Position numbers and translations under genes: made by a program. The notes under the pieces are model-generated. The model did not search any database. It worked only from the letters and a program-made list of their open reading frames with translations, and was not told the origin of the DNA. A DNA stretch of 64,000 bases from Sphaerospermopsis torques-reginae ITEP-024 (GTDB lineage Bacteria; Cyanobacteriota; Cyanobacteriia; Cyanobacteriales; Nostocaceae): positions 5,084,001-5,148,000 of the forward strand of contig NZ_CP080598.1 of the NCBI RefSeq assembly GCF_019598945.1, given 5' to 3'. Below, piece after piece: positions 16,463 through 26,027 of the stretch. How positions within the stretch are numbered: the stretch's first letter is position 1; every line of letters starts with the position of its first letter.

Positions 16463-17404
16463 ATGAATCTTGCGATCCGTTTACTAAAAGAAACCGAATT
16501 AAAATTAGCTGATCACATATTTAGGTTAGCTTTTGGTACTTTTATCGGACTACCTAAACCTACAGACTTTGCTGGTGATGCTGATTATATTAAGCATAGA
16601 TGGTATACTAATCCTCAATCAGCTTTTGCAGCGGAAGTTGACGGAAAATTAATTGGTTCTAACTTGGTGACACAGTGGGGAAGTTTTGCATCTTTTGGTC
16701 CATTGAGTGTTCATCCTGACTTTTGGAATCAAGGAATAGCAAAACGTTTGATAGAACCTGCTATTTCTTGTTTTGATGAATGGAATACTCAACTAGCAGG
16801 AATCCATACTTTTGCAAACAGTTCTAAACATCATTTACTGTATCAAAAATTTGGTTTTCACCTGCGATTTTTAACGACCATTTTAAATAAGTCTGTAAAA
16901 AAAGCTTCCTTATTACCAGAAAATAGTAGATACTCCCAGATGACAGAAAATGAACGTTATGAAAGTCTCAAAGCTAGTATGCAACTTACTGATTCTATCT
17001 TTCCCGGTTTAGATGTTTCCCAACAAATTCAAACTGTTGAATCACAAAATTTAGGTGATACAATTTTTTTATGGGAAGATGCAGGTTTAGCGGGATTTGC
17101 AGTTTGTCATATTGGTGCTGGTACAGAAGCAGGTGATAATAATTGCTTTGTAAAGTTTGGCGCTGTGCGTTCAGACACTCATGCACAAAAACATTTTGAT
17201 CAGTTGTTAGATTTATGTGAAGTTTTGACTGTAACTATGGGAATGTCAAGCTTAGTTGCTGGGGTGAATACCAGCAGAGAAACCGCTTATTTGCAGATGC
17301 TATCCCGTGGTTTTCGCAGTCAGACGATAGGTGTAGCGATGCACAGACCTAACCAACCAGGATATAACTGTAGTGATGTTTTTGTAATAGATGATTGGCG
17401 TTAA
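16463..17404 (+). CDS. GNAT family N-acetyltransferase
   Basis: The N-terminal half has the GNAT core: FAAEVDGKLIGSNLV, then FGPLSVHPDFWNQGIAKRLI, the acetyl-CoA-binding motif A (Q/R-x-x-G-x-A/G). The second half (after about residue 165) looks like a further, diverged GNAT-like domain (FAVCHIGAGTEAGDNNCFVK; SLVAGVNTSRETAY), which suggests a two-domain protein. Length is 313 residues. The acceptor substrate cannot be told from sequence. It is a single gene with its own upstream terminator-like hairpin. Confidence 0.8.
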   Translation: MNLAIRLLKETELKLADHIFRLAFGTFIGLPKPTDFAGDADYIKHRWYTNPQSAFAAEVDGKLIGSNLVTQWGSFASFGPLSVHPDFWNQGIAKRLIEPAISCFDEWNTQLAGIHTFANSSKHHLLYQKFGFHLRFLTTILNKSVKKASLLPENSRYSQMTENERYESLKASMQLTDSIFPGLDVSQQIQTVESQNLGDTIFLWEDAGLAGFAVCHIGAGTEAGDNNCFVKFGAVRSDTHAQKHFDQLLDLCEVLTVTMGMSSLVAGVNTSRETAYLQMLSRGFRSQTIGVAMHRPNQPGYNCSDVFVIDDWR

Positions 17405-17429
17405 GACACCAATACACAACCAAAATCTA

Positions 17430-17642
17430 TCACAAATAATCATTATCTCCAGCTAAGAGAGATTCAGGGTTAGTTGGAGAAGATTTACTGATTAAATTTG
17501 TATTGTTATCTACTGGTGAATATCCCAGTACACTCAACATCATAATACTAGCTGCTGCTAAAACGTAGCGTCTACCCAAACTAACTCCGTACCGTCTTTG
17601 TAAGAAATTTCCTTGCACAGCAATAAACTTGTGTCGGTTCAT
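17430..17642 (-). CDS. Hypothetical small protein with one hydrophobic segment
   Basis: A 70-residue frame with a basic N-terminus (MNRHKFIAVQGNFLQRRYGV) and one hydrophobic stretch (YVLAAASIMMLSVLGYS), followed by an Asn/Ser-rich tail. The layout suggests a small anchored or exported protein. No family is recognised. The DNA is not repetitive, which favours a real gene, but a ribosome-binding site is not clear. Confidence 0.4.
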   Translation of the reverse strand: MNRHKFIAVQGNFLQRRYGVSLGRRYVLAAASIMMLSVLGYSPVDNNTNLISKSSPTNPESLLAGDNDYL

Positions 17643-17799
17643 CTGCTACCTCATTTGTTGTTTCAGCTTTCTATCAAGTTAGACGCTAATGATGTGTCAG
17701 ATGTTCACTATCGCATACAAAATACATAAATCTTTGCTGGTTACAGTTTTGGTAACGGATTTTTACGTTATGTTTTCATAACTTAATTCAAGAGTCAGG

Positions 17800-17905
17800 A
17801 GTTATTAATTTTGGATTTTGGATTTTGGATTTTGGATTTTGGATTTTTTCAACTTCAATCTAAAATCTAAAACCTAGAATCTAAAATCTCAAATTTTCTT
17901 CCCCA
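17800..17905. repeat. STRR block (GGATTTT / AATCTAA heptamers)
   Basis: Five tandem GATTTTG-type heptamers are followed by AATCTAAA heptamers and then CACCAGTCACC-type units. It is the same kind of array as at 626-735. The surrounding gap 17643-17972 has no other visible feature. Confidence 0.75.
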
Positions 17906-17972
17906 GTCACCAATCACCAGTCACCAGTCACCTACCTAATATATACTAAAAATAGAACTGGTAGCATCAATT

Positions 17973-18653
17973 ATGCTAAATTACAATCCTTTGCATTGCT
18001 TACCTTCATCAGAAGAACTACCCGACTCCGACGAAACACCAGTGGATAATCAATTACAGCATCTCATACCCGGATTATTAGAAAGTATTTTAGCCTTAAT
18101 TTGGTCTCAAAGATGGGATTGGTTTTTTGGTGTGGACATGGGAATATATTATGATCCAAATGAACCTGCAATAGTACCAGATGGGTTTTTAAGTATTGGC
18201 ATTCCCAGGGTAATTCATGAAAAATTACGTTCTAGTTATGTCTTGTGGGAAGAACAAAAACTACCCAGTTTAGTGTTAGAAGTAGTTTCCCAAACCTACA
18301 GAAATGAATATAGCACTAAAAAAGAATCTTATGCCCATGAGTTAGGGATTTTATATTATGTGGTATATAATCCCCAACGGAAAATCAAAGAAACTTTAGA
18401 GGTTTATAAATTAGTTGATGGGGAATATATTTTAATTCCTGGAAATCCCGTTTGGTTGCCAGAAATTGGTTTAGGAATCGGTAAAGAAAAGGGAACTTAT
18501 CAAGGAATAACCAGAGAATGGTTATATTGGTTTGATGAAAATGGCAAAAGATTTTTAACACCAGAGGAAAGGATTCAACAAAGTGAAGAAAAAGCGAGAA
18601 AATTAGCTGAAATGTTGAAGAATTTAGGAGTTGATCCTGAAAGTTTGATGTAA
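17973..18653 (+). CDS. Uma2 family (DUF820) endonuclease-like protein
   Basis: The 226-residue protein carries the Uma2 core with PD-(D/E)XK-like elements: GIYYDPNEPAIVPDGFLSIG, then SLVLEVVSQTYRNEY with the E-V-S. Uma2 proteins are greatly expanded in cyanobacteria and are thought to be restriction-endonuclease-fold nucleases of unknown target, often linked with mobile DNA. The C-terminal tail (EERIQQSEEKARKLAEMLKN) is a short coiled coil, as in the second Uma2 gene at 41104. Cytosolic; single gene. Confidence 0.88.
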   Translation: MLNYNPLHCLPSSEELPDSDETPVDNQLQHLIPGLLESILALIWSQRWDWFFGVDMGIYYDPNEPAIVPDGFLSIGIPRVIHEKLRSSYVLWEEQKLPSLVLEVVSQTYRNEYSTKKESYAHELGILYYVVYNPQRKIKETLEVYKLVDGEYILIPGNPVWLPEIGLGIGKEKGTYQGITREWLYWFDENGKRFLTPEERIQQSEEKARKLAEMLKNLGVDPESLM

Positions 18654-18712
18654 GCATTCAGCTATCAGTTATCAGTTATCAGTTATCGGTTATCACTGTT
18701 CCCTGTTCCCTG

Positions 18713-18874
18713 GAGAGCATCCCAATTTTGAAAAAATAAATGCAGCAACACCAGAAACTCTCTCCAACTCTCTTACCTTTGTGTACTTTGCGTCCTTTGC
18801 GGTTCAATCAAATTAAGTCTGGGATAATTTGCTGTTGTTAGATAAAAATAAACTTACATATTTGGGACGCTCCC
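18713..18874. mobile_element. MITE copy A (GGGAGCATCCC family)
   Basis: Ends are GAGAGCATCCCAA and TTTGGGACGCTCCC, matching the family termini. Flanking octamers are GTTCCCTG and GTTACCTG (7 of 8 identical), a likely target-site duplication. The core contains the CTTTGCGTCCTTTGCGGTTC segment and encodes no protein. It fills the gap between the Uma2 and S8 peptidase genes. Confidence 0.85.
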
Positions 18875-18904
18875 GTTACCTGTTCCCTGTTCCCTTTTCT
18901 ATAA

Positions 18905-20494
18905 CTAATTTCCGGGAACAGTCCACCATGCTAAGGAATAAGCTTGAGTTGGTTCGTTGACTTGTTGTTTAAACTGCACACGAATTTTATATTTACCATT
19001 AGTAGTAACAGGACAAAAAATATGCTCTACATTATCAATTTCACTCACAGAAGCACAAGTAGCAATTTCCGTTTTTTGTGAATCTGCTGATACCAGGAAT
19101 AAATCCAGATTATTTAAACCTTTATCTATAAAAGTTTCATCTTCATCATATAATTGATTTTGGTTTTTATCATTTAATGCTACTAATCGATCCCAAGTTA
19201 AGGTGATAGCTACAAAACTATTTTGTTTTAATGGTTTTTCTAATCTATATTCTAAAGCAGAATTAGCATTAATTGTGTTATAATCCCAACCAATAGCCCG
19301 AACAGGTGCGGTAGGTTGCCATTGACCAAACATAAATTGTTGATAGGCACGAAAAGCATTTAAATGTCCAGCACCCATTTGATCATCTAAGGGAATTTTG
19401 GGATTTTTGTAAGCATCGGAAATAAACCAATCTCGATTTTGCTTATCAACTAAAGTCCTGGTCATTCCCAACCGCAAACCATCACCACTATCTTGAATTT
19501 TCTCTGCTGAATTTAATAATACAGCTTTCATAACTTGATGATTTCTCGCATCAATAGTCCAATTTGGCTGGTTAATTCTTAACTGTCTATCGGCAAATTC
19601 TTGTAATAATGCAATGGTAGCTGTTAGGTGAGGTGCGGCAAAACTTGAACCTGTAGCTTTATTTAATTTACCATCGGGATTAATCACAGGAATGTTAGTA
19701 CCAGGAGCAACTAAACCGATGGATCTGCGTCCACCAATATTAAATTCTTTACCTGCGAGGCGATCGCCTACTCCTTGATTATTTCCTGCTAAATTAGAAA
19801 CATGAACTTTATCAAAAATTCCCTCCCTGGCAGATGAAAAAGCCACGTTAATTGCGTTAAAATTATCTGTAGGAATGGGAATCCCGCCTTTGCCTTGATT
19901 ACCGGCGATCGCATAAACAACATTATGCACCCGACTTGACCAGTCAATACATAAAGTCAGCAAAGCTTGACCATCTAAAACAGCGTTGGGTCGAGGATCA
20001 CGGTGCAAAGGTTCACCAAAACTAAAGTTAATAGCGCGAACATCACCACCATTTTGTAATGCTATATGTTGTGCTGATAAACACTCTTCCGCTTGACCCA
20101 TATTTCTGGTAGATCCCACCGCCGAAGAATATAATTTGGCGTCTGGTGCAACTCCCGGCCAAGCTTTATCCTTACTGATCATCACCGTAGCCACATTATA
20201 AGCATGAGGGTCAACACCAGAATTTGATTTAGCTGGTGTAGTGCGTAAAAAAACTGCTACAGGAGCAATAGCGCGATTTTTAGAGACTGCTTTATCTAAC
20301 CCAAACATACCAGGACGACCGATTTCTACCTGACCGATGGCTATTTTGCGCCCAGTTAAATTGTATGGTGGTTGATGTAATTTAAGTGCATCAATACCAC
20401 TACTACCTAAAGAACTGCTCAACTTTACAGAAGCCAATACTGGCACAGTTAAACAGGAAACAGCCAAACCGCAGATGATCCAGAGTTTTTTCAT
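18905..20494 (-). CDS. S8 (subtilisin-like) family peptidase, exported
   Basis: A 529-residue protein with a signal peptide (KKLWIICGLAVSCLTVPVLA). The serine motif TGSSFAAPH (Ser284) and the oxyanion AIAGNQG (Asn199) are standard; the histidine is probably H97 in DPHAYNVATVM. At the usual first-motif aspartate (DTGI-like) the sequence reads AIGQVEIG with Glu57, so the triad is atypical. The C-terminal ~130 residues form a beta-rich domain (ITLTWDRLVALNDKNQNQLY, YKIRVQF). It is probably periplasmic or extracellular; activity is uncertain because of the Asp-to-Glu change. Confidence 0.85.
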   Translation of the reverse strand: MKKLWIICGLAVSCLTVPVLASVKLSSSLGSSGIDALKLHQPPYNLTGRKIAIGQVEIGRPGMFGLDKAVSKNRAIAPVAVFLRTTPAKSNSGVDPHAYNVATVMISKDKAWPGVAPDAKLYSSAVGSTRNMGQAEECLSAQHIALQNGGDVRAINFSFGEPLHRDPRPNAVLDGQALLTLCIDWSSRVHNVVYAIAGNQGKGGIPIPTDNFNAINVAFSSAREGIFDKVHVSNLAGNNQGVGDRLAGKEFNIGGRRSIGLVAPGTNIPVINPDGKLNKATGSSFAAPHLTATIALLQEFADRQLRINQPNWTIDARNHQVMKAVLLNSAEKIQDSGDGLRLGMTRTLVDKQNRDWFISDAYKNPKIPLDDQMGAGHLNAFRAYQQFMFGQWQPTAPVRAIGWDYNTINANSALEYRLEKPLKQNSFVAITLTWDRLVALNDKNQNQLYDEDETFIDKGLNNLDLFLVSADSQKTEIATCASVSEIDNVEHIFCPVTTNGKYKIRVQFKQQVNEPTQAYSLAWWTVPGN

Positions 20495-20667
20495 AGTTAG
20501 TTATCAGGAGTGAGGAGTCAGGAGTCAGGAGTCGAAAGTCGGGAGAATATATTTCCACCAACAACCAATAACTAATGACCAATGGCTAATGACTAATTTC
20601 CAATTTCCAAAAAATCCATATTTTGTTACAATGCCTACAGACAAGGACGATTAATAATCCACTAGCC

Positions 20668-21375
20668 ATGACCCAGAACCCATCTCAAAAGCCCATAGTT
20701 ATCGCTCCATCCATTCTATCAGCCGATTTTAGCCGTTTAGGTGATGACATCCGCGCCGTAGATAAAGCCGGTGCAGATTGGATTCACGTTGATGTAATGG
20801 ACGGACGTTTTGTACCTAATATTACAATTGGTCCTCTGGTTGTGGAGGCGATTCGTCCTGTAACAACCAAACCCCTGGATGTCCATTTAATGATCGTGGA
20901 ACCAGAGAAGTATGTAGAAGGTTTTGCTAAAGCTGGTGCGGACATCATTTCTGTACACGCAGAACATAACGCTTCACCTCACCTACACCGGACTTTGGGA
21001 CAAATCAAAGAACTCGGTAAACAAGCTGGTGTTGTACTCAACCCCGGTACACCTTTAGAATTAATTGAACACGTACTGGAACTGTGTGATTTAGTGCTAA
21101 TTATGAGCGTTAACCCCGGTTTCGGTGGACAAAGCTTTATTCCTAGCGTAGTTCCCAAAATTCGCAAACTGCGTCAAATGTGTGATGAACGCGGTTTAGA
21201 TCCTTGGATTGAAGTTGATGGTGGACTCAAAGCTAATAACACCTGGCAAGTTTTGGAAGCAGGAGCTAATGCTATTGTAGCTGGTTCTGCTGTGTTTAAC
21301 GCTCCTGACTATGCGGAAGCAATCAATAATATTCGCAACAGCAAGCGTCCTACTAAGGAATTAGCGGCTGTGTAA
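20668..21375 (+). CDS. rpe: Ribulose-phosphate 3-epimerase
   Basis: This enzyme interconverts ribulose 5-phosphate and xylulose 5-phosphate in the Calvin cycle and pentose phosphate pathway. The TIM-barrel signatures are all present: [49 protein letters not shown] and [10 protein letters not shown]. The metal ligands (His and Asp of HVDVMD, His of DVHLM, Asp of VDGG) are intact. The ATG at 20668 (MTQNPSQKP) gives 235 residues, the usual length; the in-frame TTG at 20623 is unlikely. A terminator-like hairpin follows at 21404. Confidence 0.96.
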   Translation: MTQNPSQKPIVIAPSILSADFSRLGDDIRAVDKAGADWIHVDVMDGRFVPNITIGPLVVEAIRPVTTKPLDVHLMIVEPEKYVEGFAKAGADIISVHAEHNASPHLHRTLGQIKELGKQAGVVLNPGTPLELIEHVLELCDLVLIMSVNPGFGGQSFIPSVVPKIRKLRQMCDERGLDPWIEVDGGLKANNTWQVLEAGANAIVAGSAVFNAPDYAEAINNIRNSKRPTKELAAV

Positions 21376-21403
21376 TTGAATACTGTTAACTGAATAATAC
21401 TTA

Positions 21404-21440
21404 AATCCTCGATTTCTTTGGGAAGTCGGGGATTTATTTT
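21404..21440 (+). terminator. Terminator-like hairpin after rpe
   Basis: ATCCTCGATTTC pairs imperfectly with GGAAGTCGGGGAT and is followed by TTATTTTT, 29 bases after the rpe stop. It is a diverged member of the ATCCCCGACTTCTC palindrome family, here apparently serving as a terminator. Confidence 0.6.
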
Positions 21441-21565
21441 TGCCGCTGATGATGCTATAGTAGACCTGTGATGCTAATCGAGTCATCAGTCAGCTTAGTA
21501 TTTTTTGATCAACAGGAGTCTAAAATAGTGTCACTGTAATAGTATTACTGCTAAACATTACCCCT

Positions 21566-21727
21566 ATGGCTATCAGACCAAGAGTGACAATTACACTGGA
21601 TGAAGAAATATATAAAGAGCTTACAAACATAGCTGAAGAACAGGAGCGTACACCAGCTAACCTGGCGGCGTACATTGTTACCAAAGCTATTAAGGAGAAA
21701 AACAAAGAAAATCAAAAACAAAGTTAG
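21566..21727 (+). CDS. Small ribbon-helix-helix protein
   Basis: A 53-residue protein starting MAIRPRVTITLDEEIYKELT and continuing NIAEEQERTPANLAAYIVTK, the beta-helix-helix pattern of CopG/Arc-type DNA-binding domains; the tail is Lys/Glu/Gln-rich. Such proteins act as small repressors or antitoxins. It lies 220 bases upstream of the restriction-modification pair on the same strand and might regulate it, but no toxin partner is adjacent. Confidence 0.7.
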   Translation: MAIRPRVTITLDEEIYKELTNIAEEQERTPANLAAYIVTKAIKEKNKENQKQS

Positions 21728-21947
21728 ATATCGCTTAACCAGCACAACATCTGAAAGACGACAAACCCTGAAAACTGAAAATTCCAACATATTTCAGGGT
21801 GTAGACTCTAGTGATAAAGGAGTTAGTTGATTCCGCTTTTATTACACTCTAAAAATATTTGTGATTTATGAAATATAGAAATTTTCTATAAAAAGCAATC
21901 TCAATATTTTTTCTCAAAAAATACAACAACTAAATTTTTGTAAATAT

Positions 21948-23783
21948 ATGGATAACTATCAGATGAAGCTAGAGTTTAATAAAACTCATCACGATGCCTG
22001 TTTTAGCTTTGATTTGAATCCTCGCTTTGGAGATATAATTGATAGTAATATATCTTCTAAACAAGTAAAATTACCCTTTGCTAAAGATATTATTGCTGGA
22101 AAAAATACGTATGTTTATGATGCTCATACATACCATACTAAAGTTCCACCACAAGGAATTAAACCACTAATTGAGTATTATACAAATCCTGGTGATGTTG
22201 TTTTAGATCCATTTTGCGGTTCAGGGATGACAGGAGTAGCAGCAACAGAGTTAGGACGTAAAGCCCTATTATCAGATTTGTCTCCCGCAGCAGCGTTTAT
22301 AGCTTATAACTTAAATACTCCAATAGATGCGGATTTATATCTAAATGCAATCAATGAGATTTTACATCGTGCGGCATCTTTGGAAAAGAGACTTTATACA
22401 ACCTACTGTAGAGATTGTGGTTCACCAGCCAAAGTTTTATATACAGTTTGGAGCTACGGTTTAATATGCCAAAATTGTCAGCAAGAGTTTGTATTTTGGG
22501 AAGTTGGACGTGATGAAAAAGCATCAGTTAAAGAAAGCAAAATCAAAAAAGAAGTGAACTGTCCTCACTGTAATGTCTTGCTTAAAAAACGTAATCTCAA
22601 GCGCACAAAACGTTATCCTGTAGCAGTTGGTTATAAATGTTGTGGTAGTAGACTCAAAGAAAGTTGCGTACCTTTAAATAACTTTGATTGTGAATTAATT
22701 AACTCCATAGAAAAATCGCCAATACCTCAAAATTTATGGTATCCACAAAACAATATTCCTGAAGGAGTAAATACACGCCAACCAATTAGAGCAGGAATTA
22801 AAACGATTGATCAATGTTATACTCGTCGTGCTTTATATGCTATATCATTTCTCTGGCATGAAGCATCAAATTGGCCTGATAAAGAAATCAGAGATAAACT
22901 TTTATTCACACTTACATCTTTATACCAAAGGATTACCGTATTTAGTGAATTTCGTTTTTGGGGAGGCAGTGGGAATACTGCTAATTTTAATGTACCAACT
23001 TTAATGAATGAGCAAAATGTATTTCAGGTCTTTAAAAGAAAAGCTCAAACTATTAGTTGGTACTTTCGTGAAGCTGCTCATATTCCTCGTACAGTTCAAA
23101 TCAGTACACAATCTGCGTGTAACTTAAAGCAAATTCCTGATAAATCAGTTGATTATGTTTTCACTGATCCGCCTTTCGGAGCTAATATCAACTACTCGGA
23201 AATGAATCTACTTTGGGAAAGTTGGCTTCAGCATTGGACAAATAATACAGAAGAAGCAATAGTTAATTCCGTTCAAGGTAAAGGTTATCCAGAATATAAA
23301 AATTTACTTACCAAAGCATTTTCTGAAATTAAGCGAGTCTTGAAAGATGGTAGTTGGTTAACAGTTGCTTTTCATAATTCCTCTGAAAAAGCATGGATTG
23401 TGATGCAAGAAGCTTTAGCTGATGCTGGGTTTAAAATTCAAGGAACTCAGATTTTCGACAAGAAACATGGTACTTTTAAGATGTTTGTTTCTGATAATGC
23501 TGTTGGCTATGATTTAATTATTCATTGCCAAAAATCGCAGTCATTTAAAGTTATTGATCAACCTATTGACAAATTGATAAATCAGGCAAAAGAGTTTATT
23601 AAGGAATATTTAGCCAATGGTAATTTTTTGATAAAAGACTTTTTGCACGTTGAGCGTCAGCCTGAATTTGATTACCGACGTTTATATTCAGCTTGGCTGG
23701 CTAAAACTGTACAAGAAAGTTTAGTTTCTATAGATTTTGCAACGTTTAAAGAAATAGTTGCTCAACAATTGGAGAAAAAATAA
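21948..23783 (+). CDS. DNA methyltransferase with zinc-ribbon insert
   Basis: Motif I (AdoMet binding) is VVLDPFCGSGMTG, with DPFCGSG at about residues 87-93; motif IV is YVFTDPPFGANINYSE at about 405. DPPF indicates N6-adenine or N4-cytosine amino methylation. Between them a cysteine-rich insert (CRDCGSP..., CQNCQQE, NCPHCN, CCG) probably binds zinc and may take part in target recognition. Its TAA abuts the ATG of the next gene, a probable cognate endonuclease. Size (611 residues) is large for a solitary methylase. Target sequence unknown. Confidence 0.88.
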   Translation: MDNYQMKLEFNKTHHDACFSFDLNPRFGDIIDSNISSKQVKLPFAKDIIAGKNTYVYDAHTYHTKVPPQGIKPLIEYYTNPGDVVLDPFCGSGMTGVAATELGRKALLSDLSPAAAFIAYNLNTPIDADLYLNAINEILHRAASLEKRLYTTYCRDCGSPAKVLYTVWSYGLICQNCQQEFVFWEVGRDEKASVKESKIKKEVNCPHCNVLLKKRNLKRTKRYPVAVGYKCCGSRLKESCVPLNNFDCELINSIEKSPIPQNLWYPQNNIPEGVNTRQPIRAGIKTIDQCYTRRALYAISFLWHEASNWPDKEIRDKLLFTLTSLYQRITVFSEFRFWGGSGNTANFNVPTLMNEQNVFQVFKRKAQTISWYFREAAHIPRTVQISTQSACNLKQIPDKSVDYVFTDPPFGANINYSEMNLLWESWLQHWTNNTEEAIVNSVQGKGYPEYKNLLTKAFSEIKRVLKDGSWLTVAFHNSSEKAWIVMQEALADAGFKIQGTQIFDKKHGTFKMFVSDNAVGYDLIIHCQKSQSFKVIDQPIDKLINQAKEFIKEYLANGNFLIKDFLHVERQPEFDYRRLYSAWLAKTVQESLVSIDFATFKEIVAQQLEKK

Positions 23784-24764
23784 ATGCGCCGCCCCCTAAC
23801 AATGCCAGCTTTTACCACAGAAGAATATGAGCAAGTACATAAATTTCTAGCTATTAAAGTAGCTTATATGATGGGTCGCAAATTTGAAGAAGGAGATTGG
23901 TCTGATGTTTACTGTCGAGCGAAGGGAATTCCAAAAGTTGGTTGGTCAAATTTAAATATTGATGTTATGTATGGTTTGTTAGGTTTAGAACATAAAATGC
24001 TTTGCTATCGTTCAAAGCCTGACTTAAGAGATGCCTGTGGTACAACATTGATGCACCCAGCAGCTACAAGATCAATCCGTATACCCATAAATGATACAGA
24101 CCCTAATGAAGTAATGCGTGATGTTCTCAATCAATATGGTGAACTTATTAATCTAAGAAAAGAGAAAGTTCGTCAACAGGCAAATTCTCTGGGAGATGTT
24201 GATATGCGAGTCGGATGGTTACTGTGGCAGGAAAGTTTAAGACAGTTTTTATATTTTGAAGAAGAAATGCTTATTCCTAATCCAGATGATTATTATGCTG
24301 TATGGAAACCTTCTGGTGGAGGTTCAAGAAAAGAGAGCAAAAATTTGTGGATTTATGAAACAGAAACAGGTAAAAAGCGATATTCTGTAACAACTTCAGC
24401 AGGTGCTAAAATTCAACCATATTTTGATATTCCATCTCCAACCGATCCCAACATATATCTATTCACTGTAATTGGAGAAGTTGTAGATACTGGTTTGATT
24501 AGAGTTTGGTTAACAGAAGGGACTAAGAGAGAATTAGAGCGACTAATTGGTTCACTTGAGATAACAGTGGTTAGTGAAACCATTTTGGATGTAGTTGCTG
24601 AACTTTCTGAAATATCACCTGCTGAATTTGATAATTTTGAAACTGGTTACTCTTTACTTATAACCAGTGAAGCCTATGCTGCATTACAAGAAAAATTACC
24701 TGGTGTCAATGATGAACATTGCTTTAGATTGTTAAGTCAATATTTGCAGCATCAAAATGAATAA
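23784..24764 (+). CDS. Probable restriction endonuclease of the adjacent methyltransferase
   Basis: I do not recognise the family by name. The 326-residue protein begins directly after the methylase stop codon, the classic arrangement of a type II restriction-modification operon. Residues 60-71 (NIDVMYGLLGLEHKML) show Asp60 followed by Glu69-His-Lys71, consistent with a PD-(D/E)XK active site. Later segments (MRVGWLLWQESLRQFLYFEE) are helical. Endonuclease function is inferred from position and this motif; a regulator or accessory subunit remains possible. Confidence 0.6.
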   Translation: MRRPLTMPAFTTEEYEQVHKFLAIKVAYMMGRKFEEGDWSDVYCRAKGIPKVGWSNLNIDVMYGLLGLEHKMLCYRSKPDLRDACGTTLMHPAATRSIRIPINDTDPNEVMRDVLNQYGELINLRKEKVRQQANSLGDVDMRVGWLLWQESLRQFLYFEEEMLIPNPDDYYAVWKPSGGGSRKESKNLWIYETETGKKRYSVTTSAGAKIQPYFDIPSPTDPNIYLFTVIGEVVDTGLIRVWLTEGTKRELERLIGSLEITVVSETILDVVAELSEISPAEFDNFETGYSLLITSEAYAALQEKLPGVNDEHCFRLLSQYLQHQNE

Positions 24765-24864
24765 ACAGAGAAAAAAGATTAGCTATCGTCATTTATGCTC
24801 GACTACTAAATAGATTAATCTGAGTGTAGAGTGAGCATTACCCACCCTACAAAACTACAGCTTA

Positions 24865-25386
24865 TCACTTCCGATTACCCAACCATTTAGCCGCCGCAAT
24901 ACCAATAATTCCCGCCACAATAGGATTACTTAAAAACTTAATAATTCCTGGTTGTTCTGCTAACACCTCACGGAAAACATCAGGATGATTATGATAAGTA
25001 AAAGATGCAAGTTTACTCACATCATCAGCAGTCATGCGGTTAGGGTGGTGAGTAGAAAGGTTTAACTGTTGTTCTAACCTTTTCTCATCTAGTCCTCGTT
25101 CCTTTAATTGTTTGAAAAATGCCTTTGCCACATCATCCCGTTCATTGGGTTTAATTTGAGAAATTGCCTTTTGTAATTCTGGCTCCATTTGACTAGGAGG
25201 AATACGCTCTGGATGCAAAGATTGATTAAATAAATGTCGTCTTTGATCTGTGGTTGTGCGTTGAGCAAAATCATCAAAAGTTTCGTACTCATCCGTTGTC
25301 ATGGCGTTGGGATTATCCAAAGATTCCACATTTCCCTGCGCCAAATCTTGTAAAATATTACGTCTATATTCTTCACTACTTCTCAC
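24865..25386 (-). CDS. Conserved cyanobacterial protein with C-terminal membrane helix
   Basis: A 173-residue hydrophilic, helical protein (MRSSEEYRRNILQDLAQGNV, DDVAKAFFKQLKERGLDEKR) ending in one hydrophobic segment (NPIVAGIIGIAAAKWLGN), so it is probably tail-anchored. I recognise no characterised domain. It lies upstream of a converging intergenic gap and downstream of a lipoprotein gene on the same strand; together with csbD-like 26028 these may form a stress-related group, which is only an inference. Confidence 0.65.
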   Translation of the reverse strand: MRSSEEYRRNILQDLAQGNVESLDNPNAMTTDEYETFDDFAQRTTTDQRRHLFNQSLHPERIPPSQMEPELQKAISQIKPNERDDVAKAFFKQLKERGLDEKRLEQQLNLSTHHPNRMTADDVSKLASFTYHNHPDVFREVLAEQPGIIKFLSNPIVAGIIGIAAAKWLGNRK

Positions 25387-25445
25387 TTTAATTATCTCCT
25401 ATATTTTAGGGTTGTTAATTTCCTAATCTTTGAAAAACAATCCTC

Positions 25446-25883
25446 CTAGCTATACATAATTTGATTAGTCTGAGCAACATAATCAGCAGTCAAAATTAGT
25501 TTTTTATCAGGACCATATACCAAAACCTTCACATCCTGATTAGGAAAATTCTTTCTAAAACCTTGTACCAAAGCACTTGCTAAAGGTCGCACTTCATTAG
25601 GATTAACTTGAGGCGAAATAACCACACCTAGTTTATTATTATCTCGCACATAAGCATCTGTGACTAATCCTTTAGAAGTTTGTACCACCCAGTCACCAAA
25701 ATTTTGCCCTGCGGGAGTATTACCACGTTCTAATTCAGCATAAGTCACATCTCTACCCACTGCTGGAGTCGTTGAGCGATCAACCTCTGCAACTCTTCCC
25801 CCACCACAAGCAGTAGTGAAAGTTAAGATTAAAATCAACACAAAAGCCATCAATATTTTGCGACTTTGCTGAATTATAATCAT
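25446..25883 (-). CDS. Putative lipoprotein
   Basis: The N-terminus has a hydrophobic signal (LMAFVLILILTFTTAC) with a lipobox whose cysteine is residue 26, followed by GGGR. The mature part of about 120 residues contains TYAELERGNTPAGQNFGDWV and DAYVRDNNKLGVVISP. This resembles small cyanobacterial lipoproteins of unknown function. Membrane-anchored in the periplasm is expected. Upstream sequence CTGAGGAGGTTGGATT gives a good ribosome-binding site before the ATG. Confidence 0.7.
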   Translation of the reverse strand: MIIIQQSRKILMAFVLILILTFTTACGGGRVAEVDRSTTPAVGRDVTYAELERGNTPAGQNFGDWVVQTSKGLVTDAYVRDNNKLGVVISPQVNPNEVRPLASALVQGFRKNFPNQDVKVLVYGPDKKLILTADYVAQTNQIMYS

Positions 25884-25932
25884 AATCCAACCTCCTCAGA
25901 TAAATCAAAATTTAAGTCCTATTTTCATGAAG

Positions 25933-25996
25933 GTTCGTAGTTAGGGCTTTAGCCCTAAAAAACCTGGTAATTTAGCGATAAATCGCAACTACGAAC
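25933..25996. repeat. Inverted-repeat element GTTCGTAGTT...AACTACGAAC
   Basis: Ten-base perfect inverted ends enclose a second small hairpin AGGGCTTTAGCCCT. At 64 bases it is a small palindromic dispersed element between the lipoprotein and csbD-like genes, with no coding content. Confidence 0.7.
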
Positions 25997-26027
25997 TTGT
26001 ATTATTTAATTAATCTTGTCGTCACTT

